Shown here one piece after another: positions 1 through 6,117 of a DNA stretch of 16,720 nucleotides. The notes under the pieces were generated by a model that was not told where the DNA came from, made no database searches, and saw nothing but the letters and a program-made list of their open reading frames with translations. Numbering within the stretch: position 1 is the first letter of the stretch; each line of letters begins with the position of its first letter. This stretch comes from Candidatus Aminicenantes bacterium UBA647 (GTDB taxonomy: Bacteria; Acidobacteriota; Aminicenantia; UBA2199), in the NCBI GenBank assembly GCA_002299555.1, contig DBOL01000088.1, positions 1 through 16,720 on the forward strand, written 5' to 3'. The position numbers and the translations under genes are program-made.

Positions 1-253
1 CACCTTTTCTGTATCCGAACCATTCGCTTTCAAGCAGATTTTCCGGGACGTCTCCACAATTGAGGTTAAGCATCTTTTCTTTTCCGCTTTGTTGATGAAT
101 ATATTCAGCCCAGAAATCTTTCCCGGTTCCGGTTTCTCCATAGAGGAGGACACTGGTTTCGTAAGCGGAGACCTTTTCTGCCTTCTCCTTTACCTCTTTG
201 GAGAGGGGATCTTTAAGGTTATCAAGTAAAGATGAAATCGTATCTTTTTGCAT
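1..253 (-). CDS. Sigma-54 activator-type AAA+ protein, N-terminal part (cut by window edge)
   Basis: The 84 visible residues begin an AAA+ ATPase of the sigma-54 activator (NtrC/enhancer-binding) family. A Walker A motif, GETGTGKD, lies at residues 39-46. It is followed by LNCGDVPENLLESEWFGYRKG-like sequence, which corresponds to the family's 'NCaalpe.LlESELFGh.kGAFTGA' stretch; the GAFTGA loop itself would lie just beyond the edge. Only about 38 residues precede Walker A, so there is no room for an N-terminal receiver, GAF or PAS domain. The ATG at 253 overlaps the end of rsfS by 32 bp in another frame, which suggests translational coupling. A TTG nine residues upstream, also inside rsfS, is an alternative start. 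No strong ribosome binding site is visible. Whether it truly activates sigma-54 cannot be judged without the rest of the gene (GAFTGA loop, Walker B, HTH). Confidence 0.75.
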   Translation of the reverse strand, partial: MQKDTISSLLDNLKDPLSKEVKEKAEKVSAYETSVLLYGETGTGKDFWAEYIHQQSGKEKMLNLNCGDVPENLLESEWFGYRKG

Positions 254-617
254 CCATCCAAAGTTTTTCAAGAGAGAATTTTTTTCTGACCTCCGGAGAG
301 AAGACATGAACGATGAAATCGACATAATCCAGAAGGATCCAATCACCGTAATTGCCGCCCTCAATTCCAAGGGGACCTGATTTGAATTCCTTTTTCAGTA
401 GCCTTTGAAGTTCATCTGCAATTGCTTTATTCTGTTTCTGAGAGTTACCGCTGCATATGATCATGAAATCTGTAAGATCTGTTATCCCCTTCAGTTTTAA
501 TATTACAATGTCATCCCCTTTCTTATCTGAGATAACAGATACTGCTTTTTTTACTATCGGTGGAATTTTCCACTTCTTTAATTCAGAATTAAATTTATCA
601 GGGCTGATTTTTTCCAT
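222..617 (-). CDS. rsfS: Ribosomal silencing factor RsfS
   Basis: RsfS (DUF143/Iojap family) binds ribosomal protein L14 on the 50S subunit and blocks subunit joining when nutrients are scarce. The 131-residue product has the family core: KKGDDIVILKLKGITDLTDFMIICSGNS (about residues 32-59 when written from the chosen start), IEGG near 85-88, and the LLDYVDFIVHVFSPEVR block at 96-111, close to the usual LLDYGDVVVHVF pattern. I chose the ATG at 617 because GAGGAG lies 10 bases upstream. An in-frame TTG at 635 would place this Shine-Dalgarno inside the coding region. The gene overlaps the end of nadD by 20 bp, and its own end overlaps the downstream AAA+ gene by 32 bp. The order obgE-nadD-rsfS is a widely conserved arrangement and supports the call. 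Confidence 0.93.
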   Translation of the reverse strand: MEKISPDKFNSELKKWKIPPIVKKAVSVISDKKGDDIVILKLKGITDLTDFMIICSGNSQKQNKAIADELQRLLKKEFKSGPLGIEGGNYGDWILLDYVDFIVHVFSPEVRKKFSLEKLWMDAKRYDFIFT

Positions 618-1254
618 AGAGATCGTTCTCCTCAATTATCTCTTTTACTTTTTTGTTTACAAATCCATCTATATTTTTCTCTCTTCCCGCAAGATGTCTT
701 ATTTGTGTGGACGATAGGTCGAGGTGGTTGGACTCATAGGAATAATAATATACTGCAGGTTTATTTAATTCTGGTTCTCCATGTGCAACGGGAGTGATAT
801 TTTCCTTTTCCAAAAGGTCGGTAACCTCAGATTCCTGTTTCAGTGTTCTCATGACAACAATAAAGTTAACCAGCTTGAAAAGTTTTCTATACTCTTTCCA
901 GGTCCTTATTTTCAGAAATCCTTCACTTCCGGATAAAAAGTAGAATTTATCATTTGGAGAGCATTTGATCAGTTGCCTTATTGTGTCGATTGTCCATGAA
1001 AATTCATCCCTCTTTATCTCCGTGTCATCAGGGACCAGTTCCGGATATGGTTCGAGTCCGGCTTTCAGCATCTTCCAGCGAAGAGATGCTGAAACGATAT
1101 GATCACCATTTTTGTGTGGTGGTTTTGCAGACAAAATATATCTGATCGAATTGAGATCGAAATGATCAAGAACACGTAGACCAATGTCGATATGGCCGTT
1201 ATGAACAGGATTAAAAGTCCCTCCAAGTATCCCTGTTCTTTTGTTAGTCCTCAT
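598..1254 (-). CDS. nadD: Nicotinate-nucleotide adenylyltransferase
   Basis: NadD transfers AMP from ATP to nicotinate mononucleotide, giving deamido-NAD, the penultimate step of NAD synthesis in the cytoplasm. The 218-residue protein shows the nucleotidyltransferase signature GGTFNPVHNGH at residues 11-21, PPHK at 45-48, a tryptophan-containing W-K-E-Y segment near 119-122, and the C-terminal SSTQIR motif at 181-186, equivalent to the family's ISSTxIR. Its length matches the family (about 190-220). The usual G-x-D of the third motif reads GSE at 109-111, a conservative change. The ATG at 1254 overlaps the last 11 bp of obgE and the 3' end overlaps rsfS, so the three are probably translated in a coupled manner. 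Confidence 0.95.
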   Translation of the reverse strand: MRTNKRTGILGGTFNPVHNGHIDIGLRVLDHFDLNSIRYILSAKPPHKNGDHIVSASLRWKMLKAGLEPYPELVPDDTEIKRDEFSWTIDTIRQLIKCSPNDKFYFLSGSEGFLKIRTWKEYRKLFKLVNFIVVMRTLKQESEVTDLLEKENITPVAHGEPELNKPAVYYYSYESNHLDLSSTQIRHLAGREKNIDGFVNKKVKEIIEENDLYGKNQP

Positions 1255-2248
1255 TTAGAAGTTTGAAAAGTTTGTTTTTAAGACGATTAAGATTGATATC
1301 TTTAAGTGCTGATATTTCCAATAATTCAAGTCCCTCTTTCCTGCAATGCTCCCTTAACTCAAGAAGTTCATTACTTTCATCAATATTATCCAACAGGTCA
1401 ATCTTATTTGCAACAACAAGGTGTCGTTTTCTCAACAAATCTTTTTTATAAGAACGAAGTTCGTTCATCAGTATATTAAGTCTTTTAACCGGATTAGTAT
1501 CGGAAGCATCTCCCATGTTTATCATAAAAACCAGAACCCGGTTCCGTTCAATATGCCGGAGGAAATCGGTTCCCATCCCTTCACCTTTATGAGCGCCTTC
1601 AATTATTCCCGGGATATCAGCTATCACAAGGCTTTCAAATCCCTGATATACTACTCCGAGATGGGGAGTCAAAGTTGTGAAAGGATAATCTGCGATCTTT
1701 GGTTTTGCACCGCTGAGTTTTGAAATAAGAGTAGATTTTCCTGCATTTGGAAATCCGACAAGTCCTGCAAAAGCGATAAGTTTTAATTCTAGTATAACTC
1801 TTATCGACTCTCCAGGCTTCCCTTTCTTCGCCTTTGTAGGAGCCTGATTAACAGAAGATTTGAATCGGACATTACCTGCACCACTTTTTCCACCTTTTGC
1901 AATTATAAATTCAATATCCTCATCGTTAAAGTCAAATATCAGGTCTTCTTCCGGATAGGTTTTGATAATTGTTCCTGCCGGTACTTCCATAACTCTGTTC
2001 TCTCCGTACTTACCGGATCTTTTATTACCGGAGCCGTTACCGCCGTTACCGGCTTTTATATGATGATTACCTTTGAAATCTATAAGGGAGCTGACCTTTT
2101 TCCTGCTTATCAGGATAATGTCGCCACCATCACCGCCATCGCCACCGTCAGGCCCGCCTTTAGGTATGAATTTTTCTCTTCTAAAACTTGTAGAACCATC
2201 ACCACCTTTCCCTGCGGAAAAAATTACATTAGTCCTGTCAATAAACAT
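1244..2248 (-). CDS. obgE: Obg-family GTPase (CgtA/ObgE)
   Basis: Obg GTPases bind the 50S subunit and act in late ribosome assembly and stress signalling. This 334-residue protein has the glycine-rich Obg fold at residues 1-158, including the GGDGG-rich loops near 14-43, followed by a GTPase domain. Its G1 motif is GFPNAGKST (165-173), G3 is DIPG (211-214), G4 is NKID (281-284), and G5 is SALKD (313-317). The protein ends soon after G5, so it lacks the C-terminal OCT domain of some Gram-positive Obg proteins; this is the common short form. The ATG at 2248 has only a weak upstream purine stretch. The gene sits 78 bp downstream of rpmA, the largest gap in this operon, and that gap contains an inverted repeat. 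Its 3' end overlaps nadD. Confidence 0.97.
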   Translation of the reverse strand: MFIDRTNVIFSAGKGGDGSTSFRREKFIPKGGPDGGDGGDGGDIILISRKKVSSLIDFKGNHHIKAGNGGNGSGNKRSGKYGENRVMEVPAGTIIKTYPEEDLIFDFNDEDIEFIIAKGGKSGAGNVRFKSSVNQAPTKAKKGKPGESIRVILELKLIAFAGLVGFPNAGKSTLISKLSGAKPKIADYPFTTLTPHLGVVYQGFESLVIADIPGIIEGAHKGEGMGTDFLRHIERNRVLVFMINMGDASDTNPVKRLNILMNELRSYKKDLLRKRHLVVANKIDLLDNIDESNELLELREHCRKEGLELLEISALKDINLNRLKNKLFKLLNED

Positions 2249-2285
2249 ATTTAGTTGTGAATTGGAAAATTATTAAAACAAGGTG

Positions 2286-2319
2286 TCTTCAGAGCAATTT
2301 TTAGGAATAGATCTGAAGA
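2286..2319 (-). promoter_or_regulatory. Inverted repeat between rpmA and obgE
   Basis: A perfect 8-bp inverted repeat, TCTTCAGA (2286-2293) and TCTGAAGA (2312-2319), encloses an 18-base loop. It lies in the 78-bp gap between the rpmA stop and the obgE start. In the direction of transcription (minus) it is followed by a T-rich but interrupted stretch (TTGTTTTAATAATTTT) a few bases later. It could be a weak attenuator, an mRNA processing or stability element, or chance. It is not a canonical rho-independent terminator because the stem is short, AT-rich and has a large loop. Confidence 0.25.
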
Positions 2320-2326
2320 TTGCCGG

Positions 2327-2578
2327 TTAATTTGGTATGACCTCTACAAACTTTTTTTTATTTTTGGTGAGAAATTTAACAATACCGGTAGAGAGAGCAA
2401 ACAATGTATCGTCCTTTCCGATCCCGACATTCAGTCCGGGGTTGAATTTTGATCCACGCTGTCTCACTATGATAGATCCTGCATTTATCTGTTCCCCGCC
2501 ATACTTTTTTACACCAAGCCTTTTTGAGTTACTGTCTCTGCCATTCTTTGCGCTACCACCGGATTTCTTATGTGCCAT
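2327..2578 (-). CDS. rpmA: 50S ribosomal protein L27 (bL27)
   Basis: bL27 is a large-subunit protein whose basic N-terminal tail reaches the peptidyl-transferase centre. The 83-residue product begins MAHKKSGGSAKNGRDS, the canonical start for species that do not process the N-terminus, and continues with KRLGVKKYGG, GSIIVRQRG and FNPGLNVGIGKDDTLFA, which are all family signatures. Length is typical (about 85). It begins 2 bp after rplU, the universal rplU-rpmA pairing. A 78-bp gap containing an inverted repeat separates it from obgE. Confidence 0.98.
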   Translation of the reverse strand: MAHKKSGGSAKNGRDSNSKRLGVKKYGGEQINAGSIIVRQRGSKFNPGLNVGIGKDDTLFALSTGIVKFLTKNKKKFVEVIPN

Positions 2579-2580
2579 TA

Positions 2581-2949
2581 TTAATTCTCCTCTTTCTTCT
2601 CAGCAGGCTTTGCTTTGGGCTTCGGATCTGTTTTCACTTCGATCTTTTCGATAAGGATCTTATGCAGTCTTTGTCTGTGTCCCTGTGTTCTTCTGTATTG
2701 CTTTTTCGATTTCTTTTTGAAAACTATGATCTTGGGAGCTTTAATCTCCTCTAAGATCTTAGCCTTAACTTTTGCATTCTTTACGTAAGGAGTTCCCAGC
2801 AAAGTGGTCTTCCCTTTCAGCAAAAGAATATTCTCAAAAACAAATTTATCCTGTTTCTTTTCTTTCTCTTCAGTTAATAATTCAACTTCCAGTATATCTC
2901 CCTCTTCAACTTTATACTGTTTTCCGCCTGTTTCAAGTATAGCAAACAT
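2581..2949 (-). CDS. rplU: 50S ribosomal protein L21 (bL21)
   Basis: bL21 binds 23S rRNA in the large subunit. The 122-residue protein opens with the family signature MFAILETGGKQYKVEEGD and ends its conserved domain with KKSKKQYRRTQGHRQR followed by a helix-forming segment. After the usual end near residue 105 there is a charged, low-complexity tail rich in K, P and E (roughly residues 106-122), longer than in E. coli L21 (103 residues). AGGAG lies 7 bases before the ATG. It is the first gene of the minus-strand operon, about 25 bases from the predicted transcription start. No conserved spacer gene (ysxB/prp-like) lies between it and rpmA, consistent with the unprocessed L27 N-terminus. Confidence 0.97.
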   Translation of the reverse strand: MFAILETGGKQYKVEEGDILEVELLTEEKEKKQDKFVFENILLLKGKTTLLGTPYVKNAKVKAKILEEIKAPKIIVFKKKSKKQYRRTQGHRQRLHKILIEKIEVKTDPKPKAKPAEKKEEN

Positions 2950-2981
2950 CTCATTACTCCTAATTTTTTATATACCACGAA

Positions 2982-3010
2982 TTTATATCATAAAGTTCAA
3001 TTTATTTCAA
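2982..3010 (-). promoter_or_regulatory. Predicted sigma-70-type promoter of rplU operon
   Basis: On the minus strand, TTGAAA (3010-3005) and TATAAA (2987-2982) are separated by exactly 17 bases, close to the vegetative consensus. Transcription would start near 2975, leaving a leader of about 25 bases with an AGGAG ribosome binding site before the rplU ATG at 2949. The leader is too short for the longer autoregulatory L21 leaders known in some bacteria. A second TTGAAC nearby does not give good spacing. Confidence 0.6.
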
Positions 3011-3122
3011 GTTATGAAAGTATTTTGTTGTCTTTTCTCAGAAAAAACAGATGAAAATAGATAAAAAAACGGCTAGATAGTGCTATATTGTTGAAAAATC
3101 GGAATAACGATGAGATATAGGT

Positions 3123-3198
3123 GTTATACAACTTCGAAAAGGCTGATATTCCCTATATATCTGCAAAAACAGCGAATTTTAAAGTTATACTCGAAAAG
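3123..3198 (+). repeat. Imperfect repeat: GTTATAC + TCGAAAAG boxes (two copies)
   Basis: GTTATAC occurs at 3123-3129 and 3184-3190. Each is followed by TCGAAAAG, at 3134-3141 (four bases later) and at 3191-3198 (immediately). Together with the 19-bp repeats the order is box A, box B, box A, box B, which looks like a degenerate duplication of one unit or two tandem regulatory sites upstream of pilM. The boxes are short and could partly be chance in AT-rich DNA. Confidence 0.4.
3150..3168 (+). repeat. 19-bp direct repeat, copy 1
   Basis: TCCCTATATATCTGCAAAA occurs here and identically at 3240-3258, with start points 90 bp apart. The flanks do not match beyond the 19 bases. An exact 19-mer twice within 110 bp of non-coding DNA is very unlikely by chance. 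It may be a protein binding site for pil operon control, a copy of a dispersed repeat family, or the footprint of a local duplication. It contains a TATATA core but no inverted symmetry across its whole length. Confidence 0.85.
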
Positions 3199-3239
3199 CC
3201 GCGTGGGCAAAGGGTTTCGGGGTTTCAGTTTTTATACAC

Positions 3240-3258
3240 TCCCTATATATCTGCAAAA
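3240..3258 (+). repeat. 19-bp direct repeat, copy 2
   Basis: Second exact copy of TCCCTATATATCTGCAAAA, ending 82 bp before the pilM ATG at 3341. It follows a TTTTTATACAC stretch. Its position between the repeat-rich segment and the pilM translation start would fit an operator or an element in the 5' untranslated region, but no promoter could be fixed well enough to say which side of the transcription start it lies on. Confidence 0.85.
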
Positions 3259-3340
3259 TAGAGAAATGAAGAACTTGACTTTTCATTTTCACTATGCTAA
3301 ACAGGTATCGTATGGAAAAAAACCATAAGTGGAGAATGGT

Positions 3341-4420
3341 ATGTCTTTTTTCGGTTTCGGAACAAAAAGAATACTAGGCCTCGATATTGGTTCCTTTGCT
3401 TTGAAGATTGTTGAATTGAAAGCAAAGAAAAAGGGGAAAGAAGTTGTGCACGAGCTCGTTGCCCTCGGTTATGAGCCCGTCCCTTATCAATCAATAGTTG
3501 AGGGTAGTATAATGGATTCTGCTGCAGTGGCAGAATCGATCCAGCATATTTTCTATGAAAGCAAGGTCAAAACAAACAACGTATCGTTCGGAGTTTCCGG
3601 AAGTTCAGTTATTGTAAAAAAGATAGAAGTTCAAAAACTGAGCCCTTCGGAGATGCATGAACATATCCTTTGGGAGGCCAGGCCCCATATTCCTTTTACT
3701 CCGGAAGAGGTCAATATTGACTACGAGATCCTCGACCAGTCTGATGATCAACCTAACATGGCGAGTGTAATACTGGCCGCGGTAAAGAAGGAAAAGTTGA
3801 ATGACTATCTGAATGTGTTTGACATTTCTCAGAAAAAAGTTGAAATGGTCGATCTTGAATCTTTCGCTGTGCTAAACAGCGTCCTGAAGAATTACGAAAT
3901 GTACAAGGACAGAACGATTGCTATCATTAATATTGGGGCTTCGATTACCAATGTTGTGATTTCAAAAAGGGGGAGTCCTGTTTTTGTAAGGGATATAGCA
4001 CTGGGCGGTAACCAATTCACAGATCTCATTCAGAAGGAATTGAACCTCAAATATGAGAAAGCCGAGTCAGTAAAAAAAGGGAGGCAGGTTGATGGAGTTT
4101 CTCCTGCCGCGGTAAAACCGGTCGTGAACCTTATATTCGGCGAACTAAAGAATGAGGTCAAGAAAACTTTCGAGTTTTACAGGTCTAATACGATGGAGGG
4201 GCGGATCGATAATATCCTTCTGAGTGGAGGAACTGCTAACCTTGACTCGATCCTTGACCTGTTCTCTCAAGAATTCGATATCCCGTTCGAGATCGTCAAT
4301 CCTTTTAACAACATTGAAATCAATGAGAAAAAATTTGATCTAAACTTTATCAGCGAAATGGCACCGGTATTCAATGTTGCCATGGGATTAGCTCTTAGGG
4401 CTGTCGGAGATGAAAAATGA
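3341..4420 (+). CDS. pilM: Type IV pilus assembly protein PilM
   Basis: PilM is the cytoplasmic actin-like ATPase of the type IV pilus alignment complex; it binds the N-terminal tail of PilN under the inner membrane. The 359-residue protein begins MSFFGFGTKRILGLDIGS, with phosphate-1 motif DIGS at 15-18, phosphate-2-like NIGAS at 197-201, and adenosine motif LSGGTANL at 294-301. Length matches the Thermus and Pseudomonas proteins (about 350-375). The ATG at 3341 is chosen because GGAG lies 6 bases upstream. A GTG at 3329 is in frame but would put this ribosome binding site inside the gene. It is the first gene of the pil operon, and its stop overlaps the pilN start as ATGA. Confidence 0.95.
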   Translation: MSFFGFGTKRILGLDIGSFALKIVELKAKKKGKEVVHELVALGYEPVPYQSIVEGSIMDSAAVAESIQHIFYESKVKTNNVSFGVSGSSVIVKKIEVQKLSPSEMHEHILWEARPHIPFTPEEVNIDYEILDQSDDQPNMASVILAAVKKEKLNDYLNVFDISQKKVEMVDLESFAVLNSVLKNYEMYKDRTIAIINIGASITNVVISKRGSPVFVRDIALGGNQFTDLIQKELNLKYEKAESVKKGRQVDGVSPAAVKPVVNLIFGELKNEVKKTFEFYRSNTMEGRIDNILLSGGTANLDSILDLFSQEFDIPFEIVNPFNNIEINEKKFDLNFISEMAPVFNVAMGLALRAVGDEK

Positions 4421-5019
4421 TCAAAGTTAATTTATTAAGTCCAGAGAAGAAAGATCTTGCTCATGGTGTAGCGGCAACTGAATCTTTTGCTGATGAAGCA
4501 AAGGCGAATGAGCTAAGCGTCCCTGCGATCATCGGAGCAATTGTACTTACTATCTTTATTATAGGTGGAATGTATTTTCTTCAGTCAAATAAATTCAGCG
4601 ATGTTAAAAAGTCCCTGGAAGTGAGAAAAGCGAGGCTTACTGAACTTGAAGATGTTCTGGAGACCTTAAAGGTTCTTGAAAATACTAAGAAGATTTTGAA
4701 GAACAAAGTGGACATTATTCAGAGTCTGAATGCGAGAAAGCAGGTTGCTGTCAAAATGATGGATCAACTTTCCCGTGCTCTTCCTGAAATGGTATGGCTT
4801 AGCAACATGAAATTCAATAATAGAACTTTGAGTCTTAAAGGTAGTGCTCTTTCAAATAACCTGGTAGCTGATTTTATCAACAATTTAAAGAGTACAAACT
4901 ATTTTAAGAGTATTAAATTTAAAGATTCAGTAAGAAAAAAGAAGTCTGGAGTTGATGTGTTTGACTTTAGGCTCGATTGCACTTTTTCTGATCCTTCCAA
5001 GAAAAAGGGGACGGTGTAA
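4417..5019 (+). CDS. pilN: Type IV pilus assembly protein PilN
   Basis: PilN is a bitopic inner-membrane protein that links cytoplasmic PilM to periplasmic PilO. The 200-residue product has the short cytoplasmic tail with the PilM-binding motif VNLLSPEKK at residues 4-12 (INLLP-type), one membrane segment at about 35-55 (VPAIIGAIVLTIFIIGGMYFL), a coiled coil at about 58-110, and a C-terminal ferredoxin-like domain with the WLSNMKFNN and LSLKGSA strands near 126-145. The tail before the membrane segment (about 34 residues) is somewhat longer than in Pseudomonas PilN. The gene overlaps pilM by 4 bp and ends 1 bp before pilO. Confidence 0.92.
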   Translation: MIKVNLLSPEKKDLAHGVAATESFADEAKANELSVPAIIGAIVLTIFIIGGMYFLQSNKFSDVKKSLEVRKARLTELEDVLETLKVLENTKKILKNKVDIIQSLNARKQVAVKMMDQLSRALPEMVWLSNMKFNNRTLSLKGSALSNNLVADFINNLKSTNYFKSIKFKDSVRKKKSGVDVFDFRLDCTFSDPSKKKGTV

Positions 5020-5020
5020 A

Positions 5021-5614
5021 ATGGATTTGCAAAGTTTACCCTGGTATGGACAATTGGGAGTATATCTGATAATCGGAGCAGTCCTTTTCGGGTTCTTCTT
5101 TTATTTTCACTATTCGCCAACCAGTGAAAAAATTGAAACAATTGAAACTGAACTTGGAGATGTTGAAAGCAAGATCAGGATTGCTGAAAGGCAGGAAGGG
5201 AAGCTGAAGCAATTAAAGGAAGAGATTGCTAACTACGAAGCAACTCTGGAAGAACTGAAGCTTATTCTTCCTGAAGAGAGTGAAGTAAGTCAGATAATTA
5301 AAAAAATTCAATCAATCATCTCAAGTGCCAGACTGAAGATCGGAAAATTTGCAGAGCAGAATAAGAGTACGAAGAAAGTTTACATTGAGGTCCCTTATTC
5401 AATAACGCTGGAAGGGACATATCATAACCTTGGTGTTTTCTTTGACCAATTGTCTCGTCTTCAGAAGATTTTTACAGTGAACAATCTTACGATAAACCCG
5501 ATAAAAAAGAAGATCAGTGACTACTCTATAAGAGCAAGTTTCAATGCATCGACCTATATTTACCGGAAAACAGGGTCAAAGGCTAAGAGTAAGCCTGGAA
5601 GGAGGAGGAGGTAA
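5021..5614 (+). CDS. pilO: Type IV pilus assembly protein PilO
   Basis: PilO pairs with PilN in the inner-membrane subcomplex of the pilus machine. The 197-residue protein has one membrane segment (about 9-29), a coiled coil at about 34-84 rich in E, K and L, the family's ILPEESEV segment at 82-89, and a ferredoxin-like C-terminal domain (about 90-183) with the LEGTYHNLGVFFDQLSRL element at 130-147. It ends with a very basic tail (GSKAKSKPGRRRR) that is not typical of the family. The ATG at 5021 lies 1 bp after the pilN stop. A longer in-frame opening back to 4952 lies wholly inside pilN and is unlikely. Confidence 0.92.
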   Translation: MDLQSLPWYGQLGVYLIIGAVLFGFFFYFHYSPTSEKIETIETELGDVESKIRIAERQEGKLKQLKEEIANYEATLEELKLILPEESEVSQIIKKIQSIISSARLKIGKFAEQNKSTKKVYIEVPYSITLEGTYHNLGVFFDQLSRLQKIFTVNNLTINPIKKKISDYSIRASFNASTYIYRKTGSKAKSKPGRRRR

Positions 5615-5616
5615 TA

Positions 5617-6117
5617 ATGAAAAACGTATTATTTATTTTTCTTCTTTGTGCCGTGTTCCTTTTTCCACAACAGGATAAGAAAGTCGATGAAAAGAAAGCT
5701 GAGAAAGCTGTAAAACCTGTTGCCGGTTCGCAATTACAATCTTCACCTTTGTCTGGTGAATTCGTTTATAATCCGATGGGAAGGCGAGATCCTTTCTGGG
5801 ATCTGTTAAAGAGAAACAGTTCAAAATTGAAACAGAAAAGAAAAGCCGGACTTGAAGGTCTTGACATAGATCAGCTTGAGCTTGAAGGGATAGTTAAGAA
5901 AAAAGGTATATTTATAGCTCTTTTAAAAGGCCCGGATGGGAGGCCTTATTTAGTGAAAAAGGGAGATAGTGTCTATGATGGGGAAATTCTGGAGATTGGA
6001 AGTCATATGGTTAAATTCAAGAAGATCCTGACAATAGCATTGGGCGGAACGAAAGAGAGGACGATCATCAAAAGGCTAAATCCCGAAGAGGAGGATGAGA
6101 GAAAAAATGAGAAATAA
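5617..6117 (+). CDS. pilP: Type IV pilus assembly protein PilP
   Basis: PilP is the periplasmic connector between PilN/PilO and the secretin PilQ. The 166-residue protein has a hydrophobic N-terminus (about 1-18), a flexible K/E-rich linker, the family motif YNPMGRRDPF at residues 51-60, and a beta domain at about 84-153 (LELEGIVKKKGIFIALLKG, then PYLVKKGDSVYDGEILEI). Many PilP proteins are lipoproteins, but here the only nearby cysteine (C11, context FLLC) does not form a proper lipobox, so I infer a cleaved signal peptide or a membrane anchor. A strong GGAGGAGGT ribosome binding site precedes the ATG. It starts 2 bp after pilO and overlaps pilQ by 11 bp. Confidence 0.9.
   Translation: MKNVLFIFLLCAVFLFPQQDKKVDEKKAEKAVKPVAGSQLQSSPLSGEFVYNPMGRRDPFWDLLKRNSSKLKQKRKAGLEGLDIDQLELEGIVKKKGIFIALLKGPDGRPYLVKKGDSVYDGEILEIGSHMVKFKKILTIALGGTKERTIIKRLNPEEEDERKNEK

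Larger units (their letters stand above)
2950..3340. other. Divergent intergenic region between rplU and pilM
   Basis: This 391-bp stretch separates the minus-strand ribosomal operon from the plus-strand pil operon. It holds the rplU promoter (2982-3010) and a repeat-rich portion (3123-3258) with two exact 19-bp direct repeats, two copies of GTTATAC followed by TCGAAAAG, and a tandem GGGTTTC pair (3212-3226). CGAAA (3192-3196) can pair with TTTCG (3215-3219), enclosing a short GCC/GGC stem. I see no convincing plus-strand sigma-70 promoter: TTGACT (3275-3280) and TATGCT (3293-3298) are only 12 bases apart. An extended -10-like TGCTATATT lies at 3081-3089 without a matching -35. No sigma-54 (GG-N10-GC) element is clear. 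A 72-codon plus-strand reading frame (3110-3328) crosses the repeats but is probably not a gene. Confidence 0.7.

Noticed and set aside
2337..2654. A 105-codon plus-strand reading frame across rpmA and rplU.
   Set aside because: It is antisense to two unambiguous ribosomal protein genes.
3192..3258. Possible GEMM-I (cyclic dinucleotide) riboswitch before pilM, prompted by GGGCAAAGGG and CTGCAAAA segments.
   Set aside because: The order and spacing of the conserved GEMM elements (GGGCAAACC, GAAA tetraloop, GGACGCAAAGCC, receptor helix) could not be matched; resemblance is limited to short A-rich strings.
3150..3258. CRISPR array.
   Set aside because: Only two repeat copies of 19 bp with a 71-bp spacer, no further units and no cas genes.
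3275..3298. TTGACT ... TATGCT as the pilM promoter.
   Set aside because: The spacer is only 12 bases, too short for a sigma-70 promoter, and with 16-18 base spacing the -10 matches poorly.
3110..3328. A 72-codon plus-strand reading frame ending 12 bp before the pilM ATG, a candidate leader peptide or small gene.
   Set aside because: It has only a weak upstream GGA, an unusually basic and aromatic composition, and its two 'PIYLQ' segments are simply the translation of the 19-bp repeat in the same frame (90 is a multiple of 3). The repeat explains it better than a protein would.
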